A DNA stretch of 56,533 nt from positions 1 to 56,533 of the forward strand of contig JAOZOO010000003.1 of NCBI GenBank assembly GCA_029933225.1, written 5' to 3'. The notes beneath the pieces are model-generated. The model worked only from the letters and a program-made list of their open reading frames with translations. It was not told the DNA's origin and did not search any database. Origin of the DNA: Bacteroidales bacterium. GTDB lineage: Bacteria > Bacteroidota > Bacteroidia > Bacteroidales > F082. Positions 33,468 through 41,663 of the stretch are shown piece after piece; position 1 is the stretch's first letter, and the number at the start of each line of letters is the position of its first letter. The translations under genes were made by a program, and so were the position numbers.

Positions 33468-35105
33468 TTAGTACTCCATTAAAAAACTAACAAGGTTAAC
33501 CTGTTTTGAGAGGCCCATTTTTTTCCGGATTCTGCTACGTGTAACATTTACACTGGCGCTGCTCATGTGCAGGATGTTGGCAATGTCTTTGCTGGACAAA
33601 TTCAGGCGCAACAGGGCACACATCTTCAGGTCGTTGGGTGAGAGTTTTGGAAAATCCGCCCGGAGCTTGGAGTAGAAATCGTTATGTACCTTTAAAAAGC
33701 GGAGTTCAAATTCACGAAATGAATCCAAAGAAACCCGGGCACGCAATTCATTGATGATACTCTGAATTTCCTGTTGTTCATTTTCACTTAACATTTGCTG
33801 TGACCTGATCAGCTTTTTGGTTGTTTTGGCGAGCAGATCATTGTTTTGTGCAAAATTCAGTGCCGTGCTGGCCAGTTCTTTGTCGCGCAGCTCAAGGATA
33901 TCCTGTAATTCTTTTTTCTCGCGGTTGGAAATGATGATCTTTTCCCGGTAATATTTTATCACAAAAATGATAATAAAGATGACCAGTAAAACAATCACAA
34001 GCAAAATGATCATTCGCAGTTGTTGAATTTGTTTTTGGTCATTCAGGTGTTTGATGGTTTCTTCCTGTTTCAGGGTTTTGTACATGACCTCAAACTCGGC
34101 CATTTTTGTGTTGGCTTGTTTTGTAAAAATGGAATCTTCAAGTGCACGAAGCAAGACGCTGTATTCAAATGCCTTTTTATAATCACCAAGCTGCTTGTAA
34201 TATTCAATGTATTGCTGATAACCGTTTTTCAAAATGGTTTTCGATTTAACCCGGTCATAGAAATTGATTGATTGTTCAATATAATAAAGAGCAGTATCGT
34301 ATTCACCTGTTTTAATACAGGCACAGCCTATTTTTCCCAAAGCTTCCGATAAATTAAGCAGGCTGTTTGCTTTTTCAGCATAGACAATACCTTTCCGGTA
34401 AAAATCAATGGCCTTTTTATAATCTTTCCTGTTTTCAAGATAAATGTCTCCCATACTGATATAGTACTGCATCAACAGAATAGGATTGTCTGATGCCCCC
34501 TCGATTTTAATGGATTGTTCCAGATATTCCTGCGCTTTGTCATATTCTTTTTTTGAAAGATAATCGCGTCCCAGATTACCCAAAGTAATGGCCTGGTAAT
34601 GCTTATTGTTTATTTTTTTGAAAAGTTGATAAGCTTCAGTCATGTAAGTAATTGACTCATCTGCTTTATTCATATTCCGGTAAACAATGCCGAGACTGTT
34701 CAGCATCAGGGCTTCACCAAATACAGACCCTGCCTTTCTGTATATATTAAGGGCTGATTCCATATATTGCAGGGCCAGATTGTAATGATGCATGTAAAAA
34801 TAAGAGCGGCCAATGTTGTAATATGCATTTGCCTTTTCAGTAATGATAGTTTTTTTATTGGCAATATCCAGCGCTTTGTTGGCATAATACAAACTGCTGT
34901 CCTGGTTGATACGGTAAAAAGTATAAGAAAGTGTGTTGTATAAATTGGCTTTTACCGAGTCGTTTATACATTGATAAATAAGGGTTTTTAATGAATCAAC
35001 TTTTTCCTGGCCCTGATGCGGCGAATAAAATATCACAAGGATCAGAATCGTCAGAAACAACTTTGAAATTTTTTTCAATGTATTTTTATTTTCTGTCAAC
35101 GTCAT
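33468..35105 (-). CDS. TPR-repeat membrane protein with C-terminal LuxR-type HTH
   Basis: The 545-residue protein begins with a hydrophobic signal or anchor (KLFLTILILVIFYS), continues with about seven tetratricopeptide repeats (roughly 45-340), a membrane segment (364-384), a coiled coil, and ends with a helix-turn-helix (about 483-545; LSPNDLKMCALLRLNLSSKD and NVTRSRIRKKMGLSKQ). Many Bacteroidota carry such membrane-spanning TPR-HTH regulators, presumed to sense signals outside the cytoplasm. The start at 35105 is supported by a promoter at 35141-35171 whose -33 box covers the alternative start at 35171. The stop codon lies inside the right arm of the composite repeat. Targets are unknown. 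Confidence 0.87.
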   Translation of the reverse strand: MTLTENKNTLKKISKLFLTILILVIFYSPHQGQEKVDSLKTLIYQCINDSVKANLYNTLSYTFYRINQDSSLYYANKALDIANKKTIITEKANAYYNIGRSYFYMHHYNLALQYMESALNIYRKAGSVFGEALMLNSLGIVYRNMNKADESITYMTEAYQLFKKINNKHYQAITLGNLGRDYLSKKEYDKAQEYLEQSIKIEGASDNPILLMQYYISMGDIYLENRKDYKKAIDFYRKGIVYAEKANSLLNLSEALGKIGCACIKTGEYDTALYYIEQSINFYDRVKSKTILKNGYQQYIEYYKQLGDYKKAFEYSVLLRALEDSIFTKQANTKMAEFEVMYKTLKQEETIKHLNDQKQIQQLRMIILLVIVLLVIFIIIFVIKYYREKIIISNREKKELQDILELRDKELASTALNFAQNNDLLAKTTKKLIRSQQMLSENEQQEIQSIINELRARVSLDSFREFELRFLKVHNDFYSKLRADFPKLSPNDLKMCALLRLNLSSKDIANILHMSSASVNVTRSRIRKKMGLSKQVNLVSFLMEY

Positions 35106-35140
35106 CGTTAAAAAACGGTGACGTTCCGGATTTGCAAAAA

Positions 35141-35171
35141 CAAAGCTACTAAAACCGCAACAAGTTATCAA
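35141..35171 (-). promoter_or_regulatory. Promoter for the TPR-HTH gene
   Basis: On the minus strand TTG (35171-35169), a 20-nt spacer and TAGCTTTG (35148-35141) match the Bacteroidota consensus. Transcription would start near 35134, about 30 nt before the ATG at 35105, which decides the start of the gene. Confidence 0.65.
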
Positions 35172-35327
35172 TTTAATTTCTGTTTCATTCAGAATAAGTC
35201 GCTACGATTCCGGGTAACATTATCCTAATGAACAGATTTATACCTGTTTTGAGGTTTTTTTCCGGGAGGGATATTTTTCAGTAAAAACAGGTTAATGAAA
35301 GTAAATGTCTTTTGTGAAATAAACAAA

Positions 35328-35870
35328 TTATTCAAACGGCTGAAAAGAAAACTTTTGTCCGCCCACCGTAGCTTCTGCCATCAGGCCGCCATTGTCTTTG
35401 GTAATGATGGCCACTCCGTCGCTGTATGCCAGATCGTTTGAAACACCATAATCAAGCGCCACTGCCGCAAGGGTAACGGCTACTTCATAGCGCCCGGTGA
35501 TAAAAACATCATATTCGGCTTTACTTTTGAAGAAAATAACTTCGGCATAGGATTTCCCCCCGATTTGGCCGCCAATGGTCACCTGGGTCATTTCCGCAAC
35601 CCCCTCCGGCTCGCCATCTTTAAAGACAATGCCTTTGCCGTGGGCGCCTCCCACGATCAGGCCGCCCTTGCCGATATTGGGCAGGATGGCATAGCCGTAA
35701 GCATTGTCAAAGAATTTTTGCAGTCCCGGATCGGTTTTCAGAAATTCTTTCCGTGTTTGTTCCGCTTTGGCGAGGTCAACCGAATAATCATCCTTTGAAA
35801 CCTGTGCTTCAACGGATTTCAGATTGGTGAAAAAGAATATGATCAGCATGCTGATTACAAATGTTCTCAT
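35328..35870 (-). CDS. Exported SYLF (Ysc84) lipid-binding domain protein
   Basis: The 180-residue protein has a signal peptide ending near SVEAQ. The rest is a SYLF domain: LQKFFDNAYGYAILPNIGKG, GAHGKGIVFKDG, VTIGGQIGGKSYAEVIFF and the closing TVGGQKFSFQPF. SYLF/Ysc84 domains bind phosphoinositides in eukaryotes; the bacterial exported forms have no settled function and are thought to touch membrane lipid. It lies 78 bp after the glycosyltransferase gene on the same strand and could be the last member of that transcript. A weak 9-bp stem (35252-35260 with 35284-35292) follows it. Confidence 0.88.
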   Translation of the reverse strand: MRTFVISMLIIFFFTNLKSVEAQVSKDDYSVDLAKAEQTRKEFLKTDPGLQKFFDNAYGYAILPNIGKGGLIVGGAHGKGIVFKDGEPEGVAEMTQVTIGGQIGGKSYAEVIFFKSKAEYDVFITGRYEVAVTLAAVALDYGVSNDLAYSDGVAIITKDNGGLMAEATVGGQKFSFQPFE

Positions 35871-35948
35871 TGTTTTGTTTCCTTTAAGTTTGTGATCTTA
35901 AAAATCCTGATTGGATTTCAGAATACATCAAACGTGTTTTCAGGATTT

Positions 35949-37154
35949 TTATTTTGTAACGATATTCAGGATTTTTGCAACTCCATCTTCATGTTGCATG
36001 GATCGGGAAAGAAGTTCTGCTTTTGTCCGGTAATTTCCGTTTTTCAATGCATCCATGGCCGCAGCCAGTTTTTCAACAGTAATCTTTTTCGGGATGACCG
36101 GTTTTGGTCCCATTCCCTGTTTATGGATTTGATTGCCCCAGTAATACTGGTCAATGATCTGCGGTAAGATGAATTGGGGAATACCCGACCGTGCAGCCGT
36201 GTGTGTTGTCCCGCTTCCTCCGTGGTGAATGATGCCCGCCATTTCGGGAAACAGCGACCCGTGAGGTACATCACCAACCGTGAAAATATCTTTGTTGATG
36301 TATCCGTTTCCGAGACCTGTCCAGCCTTTGCCGATAACTATGCGTGTGCCGGTTTTTTTTGCCGCTTCAATAATCATATCCGTGAATTGTTTCGGATTTT
36401 TCAGGTGAACACTTCCGAACCCGATGTAAACAGGTCTTTTACCGGTATTGATAAAATTTAGAAGTTCGGGGTTAAGCTTGTCGAAAATCTGACCGTAACA
36501 ATAACCGGTGTAGTCGTATTTGTATTTCTTATCCCAGGCCCGGCAGGGTGGAGCCAACACGCGGTTGATGGCCAGCAGGGTGTGGCTGTTTCCGGTATGA
36601 TACCTGTCAGAGCTTTTGGCCGGTTTTAATCCCAGCTCTTCCCGCTTTTTATTGATAAATTTATTGATGATGAATTTTGAAATCATGGCCAGACCTTTCC
36701 ATCCTGTACGGTTTATGGCGGCGGGAAGATTTTGCCAGGGCATGAACGGCGGCGGATGGTTGCCGGGGAGCGCAGGCGTAAAAGTAATTCTGTAATGCGG
36801 AATCTTACGATATTCAGCCACTGTCGGAGCAACTATTTCGTTCACCGTGGTGATGAGTGCATCCGCATTTTCAGTGGCATTCAGCATAAACTCAAATTGT
36901 TCGTCAACGGAACCGGCAAATAAATTCATGGCCTTTTTCATGGCGCCCAATCCACTGCCGACTTCTTTCATCAGCTTGCGGGCATCTTCATCCTTGTAAA
37001 CAGAGGTGTTGACTCCGTACTTCAGCGAATAGTCTTCAAATTCACGGGGAACGCAGATGTGTGGCTCGTGGCCTGCCTGTTTCAATGCGGCTGCAATTTC
37101 GATTATGGGATAAACATCCCCGCGGCTTCCTCTGCTTGAAAGGACTATTTTCAT
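35949..37154 (-). CDS. GT1-family glycosyltransferase, sterol/lipid glucosyltransferase-like
   Basis: The 401-residue protein has the GT-B fold. The N-terminus MKIVLSSRGSRGDVYPIIEI carries the SRGDV-P signature of UGT80-type sterol glucosyltransferases and of antibiotic glycosyltransferases. The C-terminal donor-binding segment is GIIHHGGSGTTHTAARSGIP, followed by DQYYWGNQIHKQGMG, in line with UDP- or dTDP-sugar use. The acceptor should be a small lipophilic or aromatic molecule, not a polysaccharide. The ATG at 37154 puts the signature at the N-terminus; a longer frame starts at 37181. It lies 64 bp after a radical SAM gene in the same run of minus-strand genes. Confidence 0.85.
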   Translation of the reverse strand: MKIVLSSRGSRGDVYPIIEIAAALKQAGHEPHICVPREFEDYSLKYGVNTSVYKDEDARKLMKEVGSGLGAMKKAMNLFAGSVDEQFEFMLNATENADALITTVNEIVAPTVAEYRKIPHYRITFTPALPGNHPPPFMPWQNLPAAINRTGWKGLAMISKFIINKFINKKREELGLKPAKSSDRYHTGNSHTLLAINRVLAPPCRAWDKKYKYDYTGYCYGQIFDKLNPELLNFINTGKRPVYIGFGSVHLKNPKQFTDMIIEAAKKTGTRIVIGKGWTGLGNGYINKDIFTVGDVPHGSLFPEMAGIIHHGGSGTTHTAARSGIPQFILPQIIDQYYWGNQIHKQGMGPKPVIPKKITVEKLAAAMDALKNGNYRTKAELLSRSMQHEDGVAKILNIVTK

Positions 37155-37218
37155 GGGTTTATTGTTCTTTGAACCCCGCATTGAAAGGCGGAATAACTGA
37201 TTTGTGTTAGCTTACGCT

Positions 37219-38523
37219 TCAAGCGTTCACGATTGAAGCTTTTTGAACTGTATAATTTTCAATGGCCTCGATATCAATTTCCGGCAGGACAAAATCCTTG
37301 ATCCTGTCTTTTTTGGCTTTGTAATGTGCCCACGGGATACGGAACAGCAAAGCCCTCGGGCTGAACTTTAAGGATGACATCAGCCAGCAGCCGTGTGTAC
37401 ACCAGCAGTTGGCTTTGTGTCCTCCGCCGATTTCTTCAATTTCTTTTTTCATCACATCCGAGTGAAGCGCCTTGTTGATGTCGAAATCAAAATCCTGCAT
37501 CTTGCCGATGGCCGGTCTGACTTCGCAGGCGCGAAATTCCCCGTTGTGATCAATGACAATAGTGGTTTTCCCGGCCGTGCAGGTCATGCCCCACGGCGAA
37601 GGGCCGAAATAATTGGCATCCTGTAACTCATTGACAAAACGGATAAATCCGAGAAAATAGGTCTTTGCTATTTTCCGTTTCACACCGTCAAAATCTTTAA
37701 ACAACCTGTTGGCCTGCTCTTCGAGAAGCGGGTACACTTTTTTCCGCAGGGCTTTGAGTTGTTCTCCGGTCAGATTTTTTGTTTCCGGGTCTTTCGGGTC
37801 GCCTCTGACGACTTCAAAAAACTGCGTGGCAATCAGGTCTTTTTTCAGTAAATACACACCGAGGTCAAATATCTCATCCAGCGCTTCGGGGGTGACTACC
37901 GTAGCCACATTCTGGATGAGATTGGGATGCTCACCGTATTTTTCTTTGATCAGCTCCATGGAAGCAATGGTCTTCTTGAAATTGCCGGGAACACCCCTGA
38001 TCTTGTCGTGGGTAGCCCCCAGCCCGTCCAATGAAAAGTTGAGATGAATCTGAAGTTCAGGACATTCTTTGAGCAGCCTGCCAACCCCTTCATCAATCCG
38101 TTTTGTCAGCAGTCCGTTGGTGGGCAGATTGATCACTCGTGCATGGTTGTTATCATAAAACAGTTTGATAATTTCCACCAGGTCATTCCTCATAAACGGT
38201 TCGCCACCCGACATCCAGAGCTTGTCAAAATTGGGAGCGGTTTCGGACATGGTTTTTATCTCTTCAAAAGTCATGTCCTGATTGCTGTTCAACTGGTCAT
38301 GGTAAAAGCAGGTTTTGCAGTTGGAATTACACCGGGAAGTAACAAAAAGGAAAAATCCTTCCAATTGTTTTTTCCTGATTAACTTATGTAGCAGGCCGGG
38401 TTCGCCTTTGTGTATGTCCTGGTCTTTTCCTTTCGGACTGCCATTCCCACCTGAAACAGACTTCCCGGTATCTTTTACCGTTGTTTTTTTCTCCGTGGTT
38501 TCAGTGACTTGTTCTTCTCTCAT
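37219..38523 (-). CDS. Radical SAM protein with SPASM-like C-terminus
   Basis: The 434-residue protein binds a catalytic [4Fe-4S] cluster through Cys65, Cys69 and Cys72 (CNSNCKTC), with the following MSGGEPF motif for S-adenosylmethionine. The C-terminal part has Cys315, Cys333, Cys373, Cys375 and Cys379, suggesting one or two auxiliary clusters as in SPASM enzymes. Many such enzymes modify peptides, but others act on small molecules or lipids. There is no obvious precursor peptide gene nearby. The first 45 residues are charged and low in complexity. The gene lies between the cyclase-family gene (48 bp) and the glycosyltransferase gene (64 bp). The reaction is unknown. Confidence 0.85.
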   Translation of the reverse strand: MREEQVTETTEKKTTVKDTGKSVSGGNGSPKGKDQDIHKGEPGLLHKLIRKKQLEGFFLFVTSRCNSNCKTCFYHDQLNSNQDMTFEEIKTMSETAPNFDKLWMSGGEPFMRNDLVEIIKLFYDNNHARVINLPTNGLLTKRIDEGVGRLLKECPELQIHLNFSLDGLGATHDKIRGVPGNFKKTIASMELIKEKYGEHPNLIQNVATVVTPEALDEIFDLGVYLLKKDLIATQFFEVVRGDPKDPETKNLTGEQLKALRKKVYPLLEEQANRLFKDFDGVKRKIAKTYFLGFIRFVNELQDANYFGPSPWGMTCTAGKTTIVIDHNGEFRACEVRPAIGKMQDFDFDINKALHSDVMKKEIEEIGGGHKANCWCTHGCWLMSSLKFSPRALLFRIPWAHYKAKKDRIKDFVLPEIDIEAIENYTVQKASIVNA

Positions 38524-38571
38524 AAGAATGAAAATCGGTTGTTGGGTTGTCGTAAAAAAACGCCAAATATC

Positions 38572-39297
38572 TTAAATTTTTACAAACGCATAAGCTGTCA
38601 CCGGACCGCCGGTGGCGCCGACAACCCGTAACGGACTTGTTTGCAGGTCAAATGAATTTCTGTTTTCTTCAGGAATGACATGCAAATGAACTAATGATTC
38701 AACAATCAGCTTTTCTTTCAGTGCCTGGTGGGCGGTGTGGCTGCCATCGGGGTCAACGGTCAGGGAATCGGTTCCCACCACCTTCAGGTTTTTGAAAGAC
38801 GCCAGGTATTCGGCTGCTTCACTGGTGAAATAAGGAAGCAGATCGGGGGTGTGCGGGTAATTGTTTTCCAGCCACCTGTCGTAACCTGTTCGAAACAATA
38901 CAGCCCCTTTTTCACTAAACAACTGCCCGTAAGGGGTGAGATGTTCTTTGGTGATCTTTACCAGGAATGTGATGCCGTTGATTTCACCGGCTTCCGGAGT
39001 ACCGGAAAGGTCAATCAGAAAAGCCGGATTAAAACTCCACCGGACATCAAAAATTTCGATGCCCTGATCCATTCTGTCCGGGTTTTGATGGTTTGGCGCA
39101 TCGGCATGAGGTTGAAAATGATGATCGCCCAGTTCGTGAATGTAATGATGCCAGCCGGTTTCACGGATGTCGGTAAAGACACTTCTTGCCGGTTTGGGGT
39201 CGCCCGGATAAACTTCCTGGTCCAGGGTCAGGGGCTTCATCAGGTCAATGACGAGAAACTCTGATCCCCCGAGATTTATTTTTGTTGTGATGCTCAT
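38572..39297 (-). CDS. Cyclase family (kynurenine formamidase-like) metal hydrolase
   Basis: The 241-residue protein belongs to the PF04199 cyclase family. It contains the metal-binding pattern H-x3-H-x-D-x3-H as HFQPHADAPNH (60-70), and DLMKPLTLDQEVYPGDPKPA near the N-terminus. Members are zinc or manganese hydrolases such as kynurenine formamidase and isatin hydrolase; some act in polyketide pathways. The start codon overlaps the stop of the upstream short-chain dehydrogenase by 4 bp (ATGA), so the two are translationally coupled. No other tryptophan-degradation gene is near, so a different substrate is likely. Confidence 0.87.
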   Translation of the reverse strand: MSITTKINLGGSEFLVIDLMKPLTLDQEVYPGDPKPARSVFTDIRETGWHHYIHELGDHHFQPHADAPNHQNPDRMDQGIEIFDVRWSFNPAFLIDLSGTPEAGEINGITFLVKITKEHLTPYGQLFSEKGAVLFRTGYDRWLENNYPHTPDLLPYFTSEAAEYLASFKNLKVVGTDSLTVDPDGSHTAHQALKEKLIVESLVHLHVIPEENRNSFDLQTSPLRVVGATGGPVTAYAFVKI

Positions 39298-40289
39298 GTT
39301 AAGTTGATGTTATGTTTTATTAAAAGATTTTCTGTGAGATGCCAGAGGCGTTTTCCATTTTCCGGATCATCGGCTTTTTCATCCACTGGTTTCCGGCTCA
39401 TCAGGAAAAGATAATCGTTAGTCTTACCTTCCACATCTTTTGAAGCGACAAGATACACAACAGGTTCGGACGCCTGCCCGGGTGACCTGAAAAAAATGCT
39501 GAAAACAAGTTTCAGCAAAGGTTGAAAAACTGCCGGTGCTTCGCGGGCAATATTGGAATTGACCGGCCCGGGACAAAGTGCAAATACTGAAAACTCCGGA
39601 TGCCGGTTCGTGTTCAGACGCCTCGATAATTCGCGGGCAAAGGTGGTCATCAGCAGTTTGTAGTAGCCGTAACGCTCAACGGATTTACCCATTCCGTAAT
39701 CTTTGAAAACTCCGAACTCATCCCACTCGAATCTTTCGGGATTCCGGTGACTTTCGGATGAAACAAAGATGATACGGGGAATTTTCTTACCTTGTTTGTT
39801 GAACATCTTTTCTTTTAAAAGCAGATTGACGAGATAGAACTTGGCAAGATAGTTTACCGTGAACATTTCCTCAAGACCGGTTTTTGTCCTGCGTACTTTT
39901 TTGGAAACGACAGCGGCATTGCAGATGAGGATGTCAATTTTTCCGATATCGGTTTTAATTTTCTCAACAAGGTTTTTGATGGAATCGAAGTCGGACAGGT
40001 CAACATACAGCAATTTAACTTTATCCGATCTCGAGGATATTTTTACTTCTTCGCCTTTTTCAGGGATGCCACTGCGCACGGCCATGATAACTTCTGCTCC
40101 CCGCCGGGCCAGCTCCTTGGCGGTTGCCAGTCCCAGACCCGAACTGGCTCCTGTGATCAACACCTTTTTCCCGTCTAACCGGTCATCCGGTTTTAGTTCC
40201 CCCACGCGTTCCTTTTTCCTGAATAGGTCACGAATGCCGTTTACGGTTGCGGTGAAAGGATTGCTGTATTTTTGTTTTGTTTTTGACAT
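39294..40289 (-). CDS. Short-chain dehydrogenase/reductase, retinol dehydrogenase-like
   Basis: The 331-residue protein has the NAD(P)-binding motif TGASSGLG (46-53), the structural CNAA motif near 123-126, catalytic serine in FVSSES, and the Tyr207-x3-Lys211 pair. Its length and the VLITGASSGLGLATAKELAR/NYLAKFYLVNLLL pattern resemble retinol dehydrogenase-type SDRs acting on hydrophobic alcohols. I chose the ATG at 40289 over a longer frame from 40349, which would add an unusual cysteine-rich lead. It overlaps the cyclase-family gene by 4 bp. A 117-bp gap with an inverted repeat separates it from the sulfotransferase gene upstream. Confidence 0.88.
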   Translation of the reverse strand: MSKTKQKYSNPFTATVNGIRDLFRKKERVGELKPDDRLDGKKVLITGASSGLGLATAKELARRGAEVIMAVRSGIPEKGEEVKISSRSDKVKLLYVDLSDFDSIKNLVEKIKTDIGKIDILICNAAVVSKKVRRTKTGLEEMFTVNYLAKFYLVNLLLKEKMFNKQGKKIPRIIFVSSESHRNPERFEWDEFGVFKDYGMGKSVERYGYYKLLMTTFARELSRRLNTNRHPEFSVFALCPGPVNSNIAREAPAVFQPLLKLVFSIFFRSPGQASEPVVYLVASKDVEGKTNDYLFLMSRKPVDEKADDPENGKRLWHLTENLLIKHNINLT

Positions 40290-40318
40290 TTGAATACTAT
40301 TGGAAAAAAGGTTGTTAT

Positions 40319-40374
40319 ACAAAGTTGCACAGAGGAAACACAGAGGCACACAAAGAACCTCTGTAGCACTTTGT
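40319..40374. repeat. Imperfect inverted repeat between sulfotransferase and SDR genes
   Basis: ACAAAGTTGCACAGAGG (40319-40335) pairs with CCTCTGTAGCACTTTGT (40358-40374) apart from three central positions, around a 22-nt loop. Related words (CACAGAGG, CTTTGTG) recur in the same gap. It may be a dispersed intergenic repeat or an intercistronic hairpin. Confidence 0.6.
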
Positions 40375-40406
40375 AATACCTTTGCGGCTCTTTGTGTTAT
40401 AGCTTT

Positions 40407-41663
40407 TCATTTTGAGATTAATTTTTTCAGAAAGGATTGATATTCTTTTGTGTATTGGTCAATAAACTTTTCATCAATTCCAAAATCCTCCAGACTATAA
40501 ACATGCTGTCCGTATTTTCCCTGGCTGTTGTTTTTATCCGCTTCGGCAAAGGCTTTTTCCACTTCAGGGGAAACGATTTCATTCCGGTTAACGTAAATGC
40601 GACGCATCGTTTCAATCGGATTTTTCACTACGTCGTTGTATTGAAGATGTGTGATATTTATCCGCTGCTCATTCTTTTTCAAAAAGCCGAGCGCTCTGTC
40701 CAGCATGTATCCGTTTTTCCTGACCCAGTGCCTCGCAACCCGATGGACGTCAACGCGGTTGCTGAAGATAGCCCTTGCATGCGAAACCATACTTAAAAAC
40801 GACGGGATGCTTTCATAAACTTTGCGATGCGGCCAGATGTATTGCACATCGCCGAAATATTTATCCGTCAGATCCATAAATTCCAAATGATGCGGCGTTT
40901 TCAGCACCCATCGTTTTCCGGGCCGTTGCCATTGCAGCAATTTCAGCAGTTTCACCATGTATTCATAAGCCGGTGAATTGTCTGTTTTTTCCAGCCATGC
41001 CGCATAAGATGGAACATGCATCGTGGCCTCTGCTGTCTGGCTCATGAAAGAGACGTCCAGTAGCAGCACGTCCTCTTCGGGCGACAGGTGTTCTACAGGA
41101 TGTATGGCAAAGAAACCGGGCGCCATGATTTTCAGTGCCTTTTCACTGGTCCTCGCTATTTTGATACGTGCTTTGCCGTCTTTCACATCGCCGTTGAGTG
41201 GAGCAGGATTCAACGCTTCCCAGCTTAACAGTGCACGGTTATCGGGATCGGCAGCCAGCAACCGCTGGAGCTTGGTTGTCCCTGTACGTTGCAATCCGAT
41301 AACCAGCAAGATGGGGTATAAGGGTTGCTCCAGTATTTCAGGGTGTTTTTTGAACAGCTCTTCCGCCTGCAACCTGACGGCCAGCAGGTTGATCAGCCGC
41401 TGCCTTGTGATAAAATATCCCACCGGATGCAGGTTGGCTTCTTCCCTGATCGAGGTCAGTAATCTATCCAGCGGTTCATCATGGAAATTGCTTCCCAGAT
41501 CGTGCAATCCCGTAACTTTTTTCGCTGTTTTTATCAGATTATCTTTATCGAGGCCGGAACGGGTGCCCAGAGGATAAGTCATTTTCCAGACCGTATTCAG
41601 GGCATTAAGCCAGGTAGGGCGGCTATCAAAGTCAAGGGCTTTTATTTTCTTCTGCGGGCTCAT
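40407..41663 (-). CDS. PAPS-dependent sulfotransferase family protein
   Basis: The 418-residue protein has the sulfate-donor loop PILLVIGLQRTGTTKLQRLL (117-136), which binds the 5'-phosphosulfate of PAPS, and a later WVLKTPHHLEFMDLTDKYF segment typical of the bacterial sulfotransferase_3 group. It would transfer sulfate to a hydroxyl or amino group of a small molecule, lipid or glycan. It begins inside the last 4 bp of the DUF1214 gene, so the two are tightly coupled. Paired sulfotransferase and DUF1214 genes are known to me mainly from mycobacteria and marine gammaproteobacteria, so horizontal transfer is possible; I have no base-composition proof. Confidence 0.88.
   Translation of the reverse strand: MSPQKKIKALDFDSRPTWLNALNTVWKMTYPLGTRSGLDKDNLIKTAKKVTGLHDLGSNFHDEPLDRLLTSIREEANLHPVGYFITRQRLINLLAVRLQAEELFKKHPEILEQPLYPILLVIGLQRTGTTKLQRLLAADPDNRALLSWEALNPAPLNGDVKDGKARIKIARTSEKALKIMAPGFFAIHPVEHLSPEEDVLLLDVSFMSQTAEATMHVPSYAAWLEKTDNSPAYEYMVKLLKLLQWQRPGKRWVLKTPHHLEFMDLTDKYFGDVQYIWPHRKVYESIPSFLSMVSHARAIFSNRVDVHRVARHWVRKNGYMLDRALGFLKKNEQRINITHLQYNDVVKNPIETMRRIYVNRNEIVSPEVEKAFAEADKNNSQGKYGQHVYSLEDFGIDEKFIDQYTKEYQSFLKKLISK

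Larger units (their letters stand above)
33170..33469. repeat. 300-bp composite of nested inverted repeats
   Basis: The ends form an inverted repeat of 20 bp with one mismatch (33170-33189 with 33450-33469; TGATTAGTTACAATATATTT at the right). Inside are two independent perfect inverted repeats: 19 bp (33215-33233 with 33287-33305) and 23 bp (33335-33357 with 33411-33433). Each of these encloses exactly 53 nt with a related G/C-rich core, the two cores being in opposite orientation. As single-stranded nucleic acid the whole would fold into a three-way junction with two long arms. The right end overlaps the stop codon of the TPR/HTH gene. No coding region is seen in the 441-base gap. Confidence 0.88.

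Noticed and set aside
33170-33469. CRISPR array or insertion sequence
   Set aside because: There are no direct repeats with regular spacers and no transposase frame; the structure consists of nested inverted repeats.
35106-35171. Extended N-terminus of the TPR-HTH protein from 35171
   Set aside because: The region is occupied by a consensus promoter; the ATG at 35105 places the hydrophobic segment correctly.
35252-35292. Terminator after the SYLF gene
   Set aside because: Only a 9-bp A/T-rich stem with a 23-nt loop; too weak to call.
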